From: Apis mellifera
Taxonomy: Eukaryota > Arthropoda > Insecta > Hymenoptera > Apidae
Reading direction: 5' to 3'
Assembly (NCBI RefSeq): GCF_003254395.2
Contig: NC_037638.1
Span: 25,373,352-25,437,351, forward strand
Length of the DNA: 64,000 nucleotides
Shown: piece after piece, positions 52,072 to 64,000 of the stretch
How positions within the stretch are numbered: position 1 is the stretch's first letter
Layout: every line of letters begins with the position of its first letter
The notes under the pieces: model-generated
The model's input: the letters and a program-made list of their open reading frames with translations, nothing else
What the model was told of the DNA's origin: nothing
Databases searched by the model: none
Position numbers and translations under genes: made by a program

Positions 52072-54040
52072 GTAAGGACGTTGAACCACGGGAAAGTTGT
52101 ATACCCGTCCGCGGAAATCGCGTTATTCGGTTTCAGAAATCGGCCGGTTGCGCAACCGATCGCGCGGTTTCAAGTTTTTTCTCTCCCTCTCTCTCTTCTT
52201 TTATTTCTTATTTTTGTTACTTGTCGTCTCTCTCTCTCTGTCTCTTTTTTTTTCATCATTCGTTTCTCTTCACATTTCTTCTCTCGTCTTCGTTCGCTTC
52301 TCTTCTTCCTTCCTTTCTCTCTCTTGCTCCTCGATCGATCGGGATACGACAATTATCCGGGATAATTCAGTGATCGGTGATTCGATTTCCGTGACGGGAT
52401 TTTTTTTTTTTTTTTGGTAGGAATAAACACTACTCGCGTGTGCAATTCGCCAAGGGCAATATGGAGATTCTGGAATGGGTCGGAGCGTTTTCACGTCGAG
52501 TCGCGTATCGCGTGCTCGATCTGATTCTCCGATTTGCCCGTTCTGGAACGGGCGAGGAAGCAAGTTTCTGGCGCAATTGCGGTTTTAAGGAAGGTAATTG
52601 TTGGTAGACGGGGGTTGATCGACCCTTTCGCTCGATCCCCTATCGAATTCGATGTTTTGGAATCGCATCTTCCCAGAGTGAGTCCCTATTCTATTAATTG
52701 TAATGTAACGTTTGGATGAAAAAATTGAACGAAATATCGAGTTCGATTTCGATCGCGTAGGGATCAAAGCAAAGGGTTGAACCTTTTGATCAGCGAGGAC
52801 GAAGAATCTTTTCTTTAAAGAAGGAAAGAAAAAAAATCTTTCTAATTTGAAATATAAGTTAAGTGATAATAATTTATCTTTGATATTTATAGAATTTTAG
52901 TTTTATATCCTGTTTTAATGATATTAACGCTGGTTAACGGGTTAAACGCGTTCAAGAGTGCGAAAGAGTGGAAGTGTAACAAGCCGATCTTTTTTTATTC
53001 GCCGGAATTTTAAATTTCTGAATTCTCGTGATTATCCAATAATATGATTATCGGTCGCGATGATTTGTAAAACAAGTAACGCCCAGATGGTTAATCGCTT
53101 CTTTGCATATATAGAAATACAGAGAACGAAGTTCTGTTCCACTTTTTCCGCTCTTGAGCGTCGTAGCTATTGTTATTCTCATTTGGGGAGGCCGTTAAAC
53201 TTCGCGATGATTTGTTATCTTAAGCTCAAGAGAAGAGGAAATTCGCTCCTTGGCGAAAAAATTTACCAGAACGATTCCACATTTGTGCATAATTTTTTTA
53301 TATCCCCCGAGAGATTTCAATCTCTTTTGTATTCCGACAAGGAAAATCGAATTTTTATTATTCTCATCGTTGAGGTAAAATTTCATTCCTCTTCGAATTA
53401 TTCATCCGAAATATTTTATCTCGTTCCAACAACAGGATAAAATTGGTATTTATCGTGGGTACAGGGTGCGAGGTACAGGGTGAATGATACAATTGGAGCG
53501 AACTACGTTTCGTGGTTGGGTGAATGCAGACGTCGCGTGACAAGTGCTCCACGAACCGTTTCTTTTCTATATTATACACGGTTTATCCTTTCGAAGAAAG
53601 GCTTGGAAGAAAATTCAGGAATATTTGCTCCTCGTTCGAGGACTAATTTTTTTTTTTTTAGTCGAAATATAAGATAAAAATTGTACATATATCTTGCATT
53701 ATTATCGCAAAGAAAATAATTTTTTTTTATCTTCTTCTTCTCGAACGGTTGTCAACTTCGCGATAGCAACGAGTCGTTCCAATGAAATTGTTTAATATGC
53801 AGCGCCTGTCTAGCTGCCCACGCCGTTGTCTTTTTTTCTCTCTTTCTCTCTCTTTCCTCCCCCTCCCCTCCGGATAACGTTGCGCGCGATACGTAAAAGG
53901 AGCGATGCGTGGCGGCAACGGCAGGAGGGACGACTTTCGTGTCCTTTGGTTTCGTTGCTCGATTCGACCATCGATTTTGGCAACGCGACAGATATGCAAA
54001 TTGCAAAGTCGCGTTTATTTTACGCTTGCACGCGTCCAAT
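52072..54040. other. Intron-like, no gene recognised
   Basis: CT-rich low complexity at 52180-52330, then mixed DNA. A doubled GTACAGGGTG word lies at about 53459-53485. Open frames lack domains and splice support. Confidence 0.35.
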
Positions 54041-55150
54041 TTTTTTTTTTTTTCTACCCCCGATTTTCTTTCCAATAAAATCCATCCAAAAGAAATTGGA
54101 TGTTAACTAGAATTGTAATATATACTCTCAAGAACGATAAATTAATCGAACGGATAAAGAGAAATTTTAATCGAAAAGTTTCTTGATTTTTCCCTCCCCT
54201 TCTTGGGAGGAAAAAGTGAGGAAATTTTGACGACGAGTATCTTTTTTTTTTTTTTTATCTCCGATTTTCCTTTCAATAAAATCCATCCAAAAGAAATTGG
54301 ATGTTAACTAGAATTGTAATATATATCCTCAAGAATAACGGATGATAAATTAATCGAACGGATAAAGAGAAATTTTAATCGAAAACTTTTTTGATGGGAG
54401 GAAAAAGTGAGGAATTTTTGACGACGAGTATCATTTTTTTTTTTTTACCCCCGATTTTCTTTCCAATAAAATCCATCCAAAAGAAATTGGATGTTAACTA
54501 GAATTGTAATATATGTCCTCAAGAATAACGGACGATAAATTAATCGAACGGATAAAGAAAAATTTTAATCGAAAAGTTTCTTGATGGGAGGAAAAAGTGA
54601 GGAATTTTTGACGACGAGTATCATTTTTTTTTCCCCGATTTTCCTTCCAATAAAATTCATCCAAAAGAAATTGGATGTTAACTAGAATTGTAATATATAC
54701 TCTCAAGAACGATAAATTAATTGAACGGATAAAGAGAAATTTTAATCGAAAAGTTTCTCGATGGGAGCAAAAAGTGAGGAATTTTTGACGACGAGTATCA
54801 TTTTTTCTACCCTCGATTTTCCTTCCAATAAAATCCATCCAAAAGAAATTGGATGTTAACTAGAATTGTAATATATGTCCTCAAGAATAACGGATGATAA
54901 ATTAATCGAACGGATAAAGAGAAATTTTAATCGAAAAGTTTCTTGATGGCGGGAAAAAGTGAGGAATTTTTGACGACGAGTATCATTTTTTTTTTTCTAC
55001 CCCCGATTTTTCTTCCAATAAAATCCATCCAAAAGAAATTGGATGTTAATTAGAATTGTAATATATGTCCTCAAGAACACGGACGATATTTTAATCGAAA
55101 AGTTTCTCGATGGGAGGAAAAACTGAGGAATTTTTGACGAGTATCATTTT
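54041..55150 (+). repeat. Tandem repeat, six copies of about 180-200 bp
   Basis: The marker ATTGGATGTTAACTAGAATTG recurs at about 54095, 54297, 54488, 54671, 54849 and 55038 (last with TTAATT). Each unit also has CCAATAAAATCCATCC, a GATAAATTAATCGAACGG block and TTTTTGACGACGAGTATC before a T run. The repetitive minus-strand frame across it is an artefact. Confidence 0.95.
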
Positions 55151-55400
55151 TTCTTTTTTTCTTTTAGAGATTTATAGATATTTCGAAGAATTATCTTCTC
55201 ATCAAAGTATATCGCATACAATTTCGATTCGATTCTTTATAACTCAATTAAGCTCGATTAATCCTTCTCTCTCTCTCTCTCCCTTCTCCGGTTCGATCCA
55301 CTTCTATTTATGGATCAGATCGTTCAACTCGCGAGATTGAGATTTTATCGGCGTGGAACAACAATGCGCGACGAGAAATCGGTCCCGAATCGACGGGGAT

Positions 55401-55447
55401 CGGTTTTATTTATCGAGCCGTAAATAAAACCGTATCGTCTTACGGCT
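55401..55447 (+). other. Two overlapping, mutually exclusive perfect hairpins
   Basis: Hairpin A: CGGTTTTATTTA (55401-55412) pairs with TAAATAAAACCG (55421-55432) over 12 bp with an 8-base loop. Hairpin B: AGCCGTAA (55416-55423) pairs with TTACGGCT (55440-55447) over 8 bp. They share 55421-55423 and B uses the loop of A. A GATC run follows at 55457-55476. Confidence 0.85.
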
Positions 55448-55476
55448 AATTGTCTCGATCGATCGATCGATCGATT

Positions 55477-58373
55477 TTTGCGAATCTTTGCGAACGCATG
55501 CGCCGCTCCCCTACGGGGATGTAATTATCCGCGGCTGGAGAAGGACTGCTCGTTACCGTTAACCACCGGCCGATTACCAGTTTACCAAGCGAACGCCGCT
55601 GAATTCTTCTGGTTTTGCTAGGATTCTCAACTACATTCCCGCGCCGCGTCCACTTTTTCTCTCCGCGATTCACGGAATTTTCCGTTCACCCGTGAGTTTC
55701 ATCCAACTCTCGAGGGGATCGTATCCTTGAACATTGATTTCGATTTCCATGTTGCAATGTTTCCAATAAAATACAAATCCACAAGATTACGAAATTATTC
55801 AAAATCGATCATTTAAATTTCCTAATTTCATTCTCAAAATTACATTTTTACAAACACTCGGAGAGGGAAAGAATTCGCAGAAGATTTTCTCCAAGGTTCA
55901 ACGATTCCATCCCGTGCACGACTCTGTATTCCAAACGCTGAAGATGTTGCGTAAACGCTCGGTCTATTTTCGAACTCGCCGGCTATTGTTGCGTGCAACA
56001 ACCAAGAATCAAAACCTCCGCCCGTTCCATCCTTGCCCCGGATGGAAATTCGCTCCCTCGATCCGCCGCGTAATTTTAATCCTTTGCCCGCGCGAATCAA
56101 TCCGAGAACATTGGGAGGGGAAACCGACCCATGAAACCTGCGCTTCTCTCGACGGTCAACGTACTCGAATCGTTGACCAGCTTTCGTTGGACCTCTCCTT
56201 CGTTTTTTCCTTCCTTCTTTTCTTTCCTTAGGCAACGATTCCTAGTTCGTTTCCTTCTTCTGGTTTTCAGGGGATTATAACGATCCAGGCTAGGAGTAAG
56301 TTTGCGTGCAACGCTTGCGTGGCAGAAGGAATTGGAGAGCGAAAAAGAAAATGAAACGGTGCAAAATGTCGTGATGTATCTTAAACGGGGGATATTTTAT
56401 TAGACGAAGTTACAATTTATTTTGTTGTAATGAAACAAAATGATGAAATGATCGTAATGGCAAAGCGAGAAATTGATAATAAGTAATTACTCGAAGTGAC
56501 TTGACTTAAGTTTTTCAACTTTAATTAATTGGATATTTACGTTAGATGGAAATTCACTTTTCAAAGTTTTGACAGAATTACGTATTTGGCGCTTTCTTAT
56601 CGCGGGATAATCCGAGATACGATAATTTGATGCGTGTTTTTGAATTGATTAATGGGTAAGAAACGCCGGTTATCAGTTTACAGAGATCTTCCTGATCTCT
56701 CTGTGTTGTATAATCGGGATTGGGCTCGATCACGGTAAATGAAAGATTGGAGAGAGTTTATTTGGAAGATTACGTTCACGATGCAAGTTGATGTTGCATA
56801 ATTGGTTATTACGAGGAGTAGCCGAGCAACCGAGTTGTATAGAGGTCGTAATTTGGTAGGAATGTTGCATAGTTCGGTCGCTCTTCAAACGTGAACGTTG
56901 AGAGAATTATGCGAGTATTTTTTTTTTCCAATATTTTTTCTTCTTCTCTATTTACGATAATTCTTCCAAGGTTTCGTGTGTTTTTAATTTTCGTCTGTTC
57001 GATTGTTTCGATGGTTTATTCGTCATGCTCCGTGAAGATAAGGAAAAAGACACTGGAAAAAGAAAGGTAATGGTGAATAGGGACGCGTACAGTATTTGCA
57101 ATCGAACATTATGCCGCAACGATAATCGCTATTTACCGTGCGTAAATTTGCAAAAGATTACATACGATTCTCTACCTTCAGGCTGTTTGCTCTATCTTTT
57201 GCATCGAGAACCACTTTCTACGAATAATCTTAATGCCTGCTAAGTATATATTCCATTGTCTATCGGCGATAAATATGGCGCGGACCGAGCCCCATACCCG
57301 TCAAACTTGAATAGACTATCAAAATGTGTTTCATATTTATACATTTATGCGAGTACACGATGCAATGATCGTGCAATTGTATTCTTTTTTGTTCCATAAA
57401 AGAATTGGAAATGGAATATGTACAAAAAGATGTAACCATTGGATGATGATTAAGAGATAAAATTTAGTTGAATTTTTAACTTGACAATTTATTTCTTTCA
57501 ATTTTAAAATCTGTAGATAAAATTATTAATCATTTCACATCTTTCCTTCTCTATAATAAAAGCGAGTACAATTTCCTTGGAAAAAGTTTCAATATCTGAT
57601 TATTATCGTTATCGTTCTGATTCGATTCTGAACTTGAATCATCGTTTTAACTAATGATGAGTAAGACGTATATATATACGATTTGTCATTTTGTTATAAT
57701 TTGTTTAATAGCGTTCAATCGTGTCTTGATCGACGCATACCCGTCCAACGACGATTTTAATTCAAGAATTTATAATAATCGAGGATATCTTTGACCAAGT
57801 TTTTGCTCGAAAATTTATAATCAAGTTATTTTTTTTCCAACTCATAAATATCATAAGTACAGAGAGATAAAGTTCAAAAAGTTGCGCGTTTAATTTAAAT
57901 TAATTTAAAATTCAATTTCTAAATTGAATTTTCCGTTTTAAATCGAGACATTAATTTAATTAGCGTTTAATTAACTTGCTACGAATTAAGAATTAATTTT
58001 TTTTTTTTCCATCTTGTATCTATCTAAAACATACACAACTGGAAACTAAAATTAAAATTTCTCGGGCAATTTATTCAATTCACTTTCACGTTTAATGGAA
58101 TCTTCTTCCCCGGAGAGAATTTGGCCTTTGAATTTCTCGATCGCATATTTACGCTGTATTCACGCAAATCTGACGTTACATATTATATTTTATCGCCTCT
58201 AAATGCACTGCAATTCGCCATAATCCGCTCCATCCAGTTTTCTAATAAGATAAAATAAAATCATCGGAGCGTCGTTCGTAACAACTATTCAGTCGCGATT
58301 CTCCGCGCGTTTTCAATGCCGTAAAATTTTGATTTGCCTCTCCTCTTCCCCCTCCCCTCGAGGCTGCTCTCAG
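55477..58373. other. Non-coding, no gene recognised
   Basis: CpG-containing complex DNA at 55480-56250, then AT-rich. The minus frame at 55840-56235 and the plus frame at 57025-57243 lack domains. A CT/C-rich tract at 58337-58370 belongs to the acceptor of the next item. Confidence 0.35.
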
Positions 58374-58485
58374 GCCTTGGAAACCGTAGCAGAACTAGCG
58401 TTGGCGATCATCCTCGCGATCTGCTGCCTACGCGATCTTGGACGCAGCATCTCGCCCACGCAACGACAGAAGCTTTTGCAAAACC
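58374..58485 (+). CDS. Candidate internal exon with hydrophobic, helix-1-like segment
   Basis: A long C/T tract (58337-58370) ending CTCTCAG at 58373 is one of the best acceptors in the window. The frame starts in phase 0 with GCC TTG GAA and reads ALETVAELALAIILAICC, then a polar stretch. Codons are strongly G-first and coding-like. The right border is uncertain: GTGAAA at 58486 or GTGGGA at 58497, both weak. The segment resembles the start of adenosine-receptor helix 1, but the family GN motif does not follow, so either the exon ends in a way I cannot see, the frame is altered, or the resemblance is chance. A 26-codon minus-strand frame (58450-58370) overlaps. Confidence 0.3.
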
Positions 58486-58497
58486 GTGAAACGATCG

Positions 58498-61400
58498 TGG
58501 GATCGCGATGTTTGTTTCAACAAACTTTGTCACCCTGTTTATTGATCATTAAAAATTATTATTGGTTTCAAATTTCCCGCTCTAAAAATCTTCCCTCTCC
58601 TACTCTCCAGCGTTCTTTCGCTTTCACCCGTCAACTTTGCAGCCATTTTTGTTTTAAGACGTAGATAAATGGATTGAAAACGCGAGTGAAAATCTATTCC
58701 GATACGTGGAATTAATTTTTTAAAATATTCAGATTCGAGTGGATCGTTTGAGTAAACGAGAGAACAAATGATGTATCTCTGATGCTAATATATTTGTATT
58801 AACTAACTAATGAACTAATTTTTAATAATTATTTCTTCGAACGTGAGACTCGTGCGTTACGAAACGACGCTCTACGTAAATGAACGTGTGTCATATTTAT
58901 TTTCGCTTTCACGCGTTGCGGCCAAGACAACTGTAATTATTATTCCCAAAATATTTAAAATATTTCGTATGTATATATATAGTTAATAGTATTTTCTTGA
59001 ATTATTTTACGAATAATCGAGTAAAATTATTCCCTTTTTTTTTTTTTGCGGACATTTCATCGAAAACCACCCACTGTTTTACATTCGTGTCCAAATATCC
59101 AATTGTTTCCAATGAATTATTCGATCTCGTTTTCGAAAACGAGAGATGAATTATGATATCGTTTCGGCAAGAACGAACTCGACTCGATGATTTCTACTAT
59201 TTCAACGTGGCGCCGAATTCTCGGCTATCGATCAACAACAGAACATTCCGTTTCGAATTTTCACGGGGAATAACGAGGTTTACGTTCGTCGGAGACGCTT
59301 TCCACTCGAGAGAAGCCATTTCATTTCCGAGGATATAATAATCGCGCGGACTCAAACGAGGAATTGGAATATTTGTTAAACGGAAAAATTATCCTTTTTC
59401 GCTTTTATTTATGTCTCTGTTTCGATATTTTACTCGCCCTGTTTTTGGAATGAGTTTCTTCCAGAGTTATACGTATAAGGTCAGACGATGAAAATATCAG
59501 ATCTCTCGAGTCACGATTCTCTTCTTATTCTCTTCAAAAGGAAAAACTTTCTTATTACAAACAGCATCCAGTCGGTATGTTTCTCCCGTTACTTCTTCAG
59601 GTGTATTCGCATAAATTTCACACGAAACTTTCCAAAAATAAATGAATTTTCACAGATACGGAAGATAATATATTTCAAGATATTCTTTTCGAATCTTTTT
59701 TTCTTCTCTCTCTCTTTCTCCTCGAATCGTTATCGAACTTGGATCGATGTTCGAAAAGAAAGAAACGGGTTTCCGGAAATGGTGCGCTCTTAGCTCTCTT
59801 AGATGGTCGGATGTTATGTTTGAAACGACCCTCTACTTTTTCTCCACGGATGTATGCGAAATTTCTGGACAAAGAACGGGATCGCAACGACGACGACGAC
59901 GACGGGAAGTCGGACGTTTGTTTGATTGAACGATAACACCCCGGCAAAAAAGCTCTCCGTCTGTCAACCCTTTTCATTCTTGCCTTCTTTTTTCCTTCTC
60001 CCTCTTTCTCATCCGCCTCTTTCGTCGAACGGAAAGATTCGTGCAAACAATCTGACAAAGTTTTCTGGTATATTTTTTTTTAATTTTGGAATTTCGTAGA
60101 AAAATGAAAGATCGAAAGATTTATATTCTAGGAAGGAAACTCTTTTCCTCTCTTCTTTTCTTTTCTTTTTATTTCGATTTCGAATTTCATCGAAAAGTCC
60201 GCAGAAAATTAAAAATCCGATAAAGTGCGGGTTATTTTTGAGCTTTGAAACACACTTTATTTCGATGTGCATGGTTCGCAGGCCTTAAATAGACAAATGT
60301 GCCATTGTATCACGTTGTATCACATCTAACAAAAGAAAGTAACGCAGTAATGTTTTTGATTTCCAGTCCCGATTTAAATAAATTTTCGCATATCGAAATT
60401 TTTCGTCGCGATTCCTTTTTTCGCGAAAGAAAGAACTAATAATCGGCTTTGGAATTTTAATTACTTCTATCCAAGACTATTACGCCTATCATTTTAATGC
60501 ACGGAGGGAACACTTCTGTGAAACACTTCGCCACGGCTCATAAAGTTAAGGTTCCAGTTACAGTATGCTGACTCGTGGCATGACTGCTGAATTTCTTTCG
60601 GTTACTTTTATTTTTTCTCCTTTCCTATGAAAGCCTTTTTCTCTACTCTTTGCGACATTCTTAAGGTTTCTTCTAAGGAGAAGAAGCGAGCTCTTAGATA
60701 TTGTCCAAGCTTTTGAACGAGAATCTTTCAAGAGATAATTCTGATGTCTCGTCTCGATCGAGATGCTATTTCGTTTGAACGAAAATTGTATTTTTTTTTT
60801 GTCTTAAATCTTGCGAATTAGACAAATCTCTCGTATGATCATCACGTATGTATCGTTACTTTTAATCCTTTTTTCGTTATCGCGTTCCAATTCTCATTGA
60901 ACATTCATATCTTCTATTCAATTTCATTCCAAAGATAGAATGGTGGAACGGATGGATTTATTTGGTCGAGATAACGCCGAGTGAAAAAGTGTCGAGATTT
61001 TCGCGGGGATTAAGCCGCATTTTCGAATCGCTCGTTTCGGAAATTATTGAAATGGATGTTGCCACTCTCGTCCACTCTTAAATGTGCGTCTCTTCGGCGA
61101 ACGGTCGGAGTGCTTCTTGACACGAATTCTAACGCGAGAAAGAGCCCGCCGCGTTTTTTAGAACGAAGTTCTTAAAAAAATGATTAAAGGGGACATCCAT
61201 TTCTACTCGAAGTACTCGTCGCTCACTTCGATTCCTTTAACGTCCCGATTTCTTTTTCCTTTGTCGATTTATATTCACGATTTATATTTGGAAAAAAAAG
61301 GAGAATAGGAAAATAAGGAACAGAGAGAACGCCTTCTTTTTTTTTTAATATTCAAGGATCTGAATGGAATTGCAAATTTTTATTCATGTTTCACGCGCAT

Positions 61401-61688
61401 GCAGATTAATCGTTGATTATAATATCTTACTATTTTCTACGTGTTCTGCGAATATAAACGATAAATCTTTATGGATAAATCTGCACAATTTCGAAGAAAT
61501 ACAATTTCAATAAATAAATAAATACCTATTCTTACCCAAATTTCTTTGTTAAATTTTACAAAAGAAAGGACAATATTGAAAATTGAAAATTGCTCCTGAT
61601 TTTCGACGTACGATAAACAATAAAATCCCCGAATTACCGGAAGATAAAATGTTGCTCCTCCTCGACCGAGGAGGAGCGTGCGTTTTCA

Positions 61689-61694
<6 letters not shown>
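58498..61694. other. Non-coding, no gene recognised
   Basis: A TGCTGACTCG word near 60570 and a nearby TGACTGCTGA resemble half sites for bZIP factors. CT-rich low complexity at 59700-60010. No exon supported. Confidence 0.35.

Positions 61695-61721
<27 letters not shown>
61695..61721 (+). repeat. GA dinucleotide run
   Basis: Short pure GA microsatellite upstream of the CpG-rich block. Confidence 0.9.
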
Positions 61722-61739
61722 CGTCTGGTGGAATCGTTC

Positions 61740-62180
61740 AAGGCTCGATCCAGTTCAACGAAGCTCGACGACGCGACAAGCCTGACGCCATCGACTGTTC
61801 GTCGCCGAGGATCGTCGAACCGAAACCGATGTCTCGATGGGATCGATCGACCGCCCCTCCCCCTCCTCCTCCTCCTCTTTGTTGGTTCGTCGAGGCTGTG
61901 CAGCGCTCGATGTCGTATAACGACTAGCTGTTAGCGATGACACGGCTTCTTTTTATAGCGGCGAGCGTAAACGCGCGCACGCACTCACGCACGCACTCAC
62001 TCATTCGTGCCCGTTTTCTCCGCGCGCATTAATGCTTCTGTGCAACAACGCACGTGTGCGCGCTTGCGGTCGTCGCATGCAACGAAGTCGTCTGCAACCA
62101 TAGCCTCGGGGGAAAATATTTTTCCATTCCATTCGATGCGTTGTGTACGCGCTATCTGGGCTATCCGACGTGTGTGCTCG
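61740..62180 (+). promoter_or_regulatory. Possible TATA promoter in a CpG-rich block
   Basis: CpG-rich DNA with TTTTATAG at 61951-61958 followed about 30 bp later by a CGCACGCACTCA-rich stretch. The texture matches the other promoter candidates. The 114- and 121-codon plus frames around it are low-complexity or unrecognised. Confidence 0.3.
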
Positions 62181-64000
62181 CTTCGAGGAGAGAGAGCAGT
62201 TCTTCCTAATTCTCTCTCTTTGTTTTATTCTTCCTCTTCGATGAATTGTATGGAGTCGGTTGGGAAAGCGCGGAATTTCTTCGAAAATTCCTCGTCCTCG
62301 TGTTTACGCGCATTGTTATTGGAAATCTGGCTATTTTCTTTTTATGTTTTCTCTTTTTTCTTTGTTTGGTAAATAAATATTTTTGAAATATTTATAATTT
62401 TTCTATAAATGGTTGTTATATATCGATGTAAGGAAAAAAGGAAATTATGAGTGGCGACCTGGATCATAAAAGCAGCAATAATTAGATCATTGCTCAGGTA
62501 GCAAAAGTCAGGAGAGAGAAAAGGGGCTTAATAGGATATTATTTTCGAAAATGTTACATCGAGATTATTATATATATATGTATTTTATTATTTTCCAATA
62601 CGATTTCTCCGAGATTTTGTAATTTAATTTATAATTTTATTCCGCTTCGTGGTTGATTAAATTTCTAGATTATCTTCTCCAGATGTTTCTCCGATTGTTC
62701 CGAAGATATTTATTTCCGTTTCAAATTGTTTGTACAGTTGATATTACAGTGATTGGATTGGTCTTCTGTTAAATTGAAGATCGGGTTGTTTGTGAAACGA
62801 GTAATTGGGACAGGAAGTAATCGCGAGTGATTATAGATTTATAAAATGTAGGTCGAGCGGGTATAATGGATTAATCGTACAAGAAACGAAAATCGAAGGA
62901 TGGAGACGCAGAATTAGATGCTCGTTTTTCGAATAAATTCCCTCCGCTTTCTTTCCATCCAATTGTTTATTTCGGAAATATAGAATACTTCGTTTCAACA
63001 AATTACGATACGTGCTTGTGAGAAAAGAGTTTAATATTGCACAAGCTTACTTGGAAATTCTAATTGTGTCGTTTCATCCTCGTTTTTTTTCGAGATAAAA
63101 TTAATTACAATTATCAAAAACATTTCTCTCTCTCGACCTACTCCACTATATTCCTTTGTTCTCACATCTTTCAAAGTTTCAATTCTTCAAAAAAAAACAA
63201 GATAACAAAAATCAATCCATTCTTCGTATTCCATTATTCTAATAATAACGTAAAATTTCGATCTCGATAAAGCAATAATATCCAATATTTTTTTCCATAA
63301 CGAGTGAGAATCCTTGATATGAAATATCAGGCGGTAAAAATCAATTTCGAACCGCGAGAGAGAGAGACAGAATGTAATTTCGCGTACGAATGAGAAACGA
63401 GACAAAAAAGGGGAGGGGGGGAACGGACGATTCTCGAACAATCGTCGCGGAGACGCTGCGAATCGTACGAGAGAAGAAGATATATATCGAGCGCGATAAA
63501 AAAGAATCCTTGAACGGTTTGTGATGTTAGCCAACGTATAACATGGAACGAACGGCTTTGGTTTTGTTACACAATCGCGTTGTTACCTATACGCGTATGA
63601 TGGCTGTTCGAGTGGAATAACGATCTCTATAACGATCTACACGGGTGGAATAAATATTCGAGTCACGGCTCATCATCGCGCGGGATCACGTAACTTTATT
63701 GGGCTGTCGATCGACCAGATCCTCTGTGTATTGTCGAGATATGTAACTAGTTTGAGCTTCGAGATTAGCAAATTTATTTTTTTATTCCTCGTGGAAGGGA
63801 ACAAGTTTCTTCGTTTATATAATGAAGAGATGAAAAAAAATTGTAAAAATCGTATTCCAGCGTTTTTATTTCTAGATGAGGAAAGGGATATGTATATTTT
63901 TCAAATTGTGTAAAATTTATAAAAAAAAAAAAAAGAAAGAAAGGAAAAGAAACACGAAACTGTGGATTCTCCCCACGTTTTTCTCTACGTCACGATTTTA
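62181..64000. other. Non-coding, no gene recognised
   Basis: AT-rich to mixed with a possible conserved patch at 63540-63720 (CTTTATTGGGCTG). No exon, RNA gene or element is supportable to the window end. Confidence 0.35.

Noticed and set aside
54494..54838. Minus frame with internally repeated peptide
   Set aside because: Translation of two units of the 54-55 kb tandem array.
55288..55302. tRNA B-box-like GGTTCGATCC
   Set aside because: No A-box, acceptor stem or anticodon arm at the right spacing; the upstream stretch is a CT run.
58370..58450. 26-codon minus frame MLRPRSRRQQIARM...
   Set aside because: Protein-like but very short. No good minus acceptor precedes it, while the plus strand has a strong acceptor over the same bases.

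Overview
The window looks like nuclear DNA from an insect, most likely a bee (Hymenoptera). This rests on three things. First, the one confidently recognised gene is an insect-type BMP ligand of the glass bottom boat (gbb/60A, BMP5-8) class, split by short introns with GT-AG borders. Second, composition swings between GC-mixed, CpG-containing DNA and a very AT-rich block. Third, microsatellites and local minisatellites are abundant. The species is inferred from composition and this single gene; no bacterial, phage, CRISPR, rRNA or tRNA features were seen.

Layout. Positions 1-10,196 carry no exon I can support. They hold CT/GA-rich and CpG-rich stretches, a GC-rich island near 5.1-5.35 kb, a 173-bp pure GA microsatellite, a ten-copy minisatellite (7.03-8.23 kb) and a five-copy one (9.28-10.08 kb). 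The last three coding exons of gbb lie at 10,197-11,177 on the plus strand: the end of the prodomain, the proconvertase site and the complete cystine-knot ligand. A long 3' UTR follows with a 68-bp triple repeat, an AAT array and candidate poly(A) signals at 12,507 and 13,750. The signal peptide and most of the prodomain are not in the window.

From about 14.8 to 28.5 kb the DNA is extremely AT-rich. GC islands inside it hold two candidate first coding exons (20,150-20,248 and 22,971-23,192), each starting with ATG and ending in a phase-0 donor. From 28.5 kb composition is mixed again. A promoter-like block at 34.57-34.90 kb precedes a third candidate first coding exon (35,862-35,972), which encodes a short N-terminus with a glycosylation sequon and also ends in a phase-0 donor. 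The stretch from 36 to 58 kb looks like a large intron or intergenic region filled with five unrelated tandem arrays. At 58,374 a strong pyrimidine tract and AG precede a phase-0 frame with a hydrophobic segment. Joined to the 35.9-kb exon, it resembles the start of transmembrane helix 1 of an adenosine-receptor-like GPCR. That join is an inference and needs transcript evidence.

Function. The only supported biology is a secreted BMP ligand. The rest is regulatory, repetitive and candidate 5' exons of one or more long genes whose bodies lie beyond 64 kb or could not be recognised.
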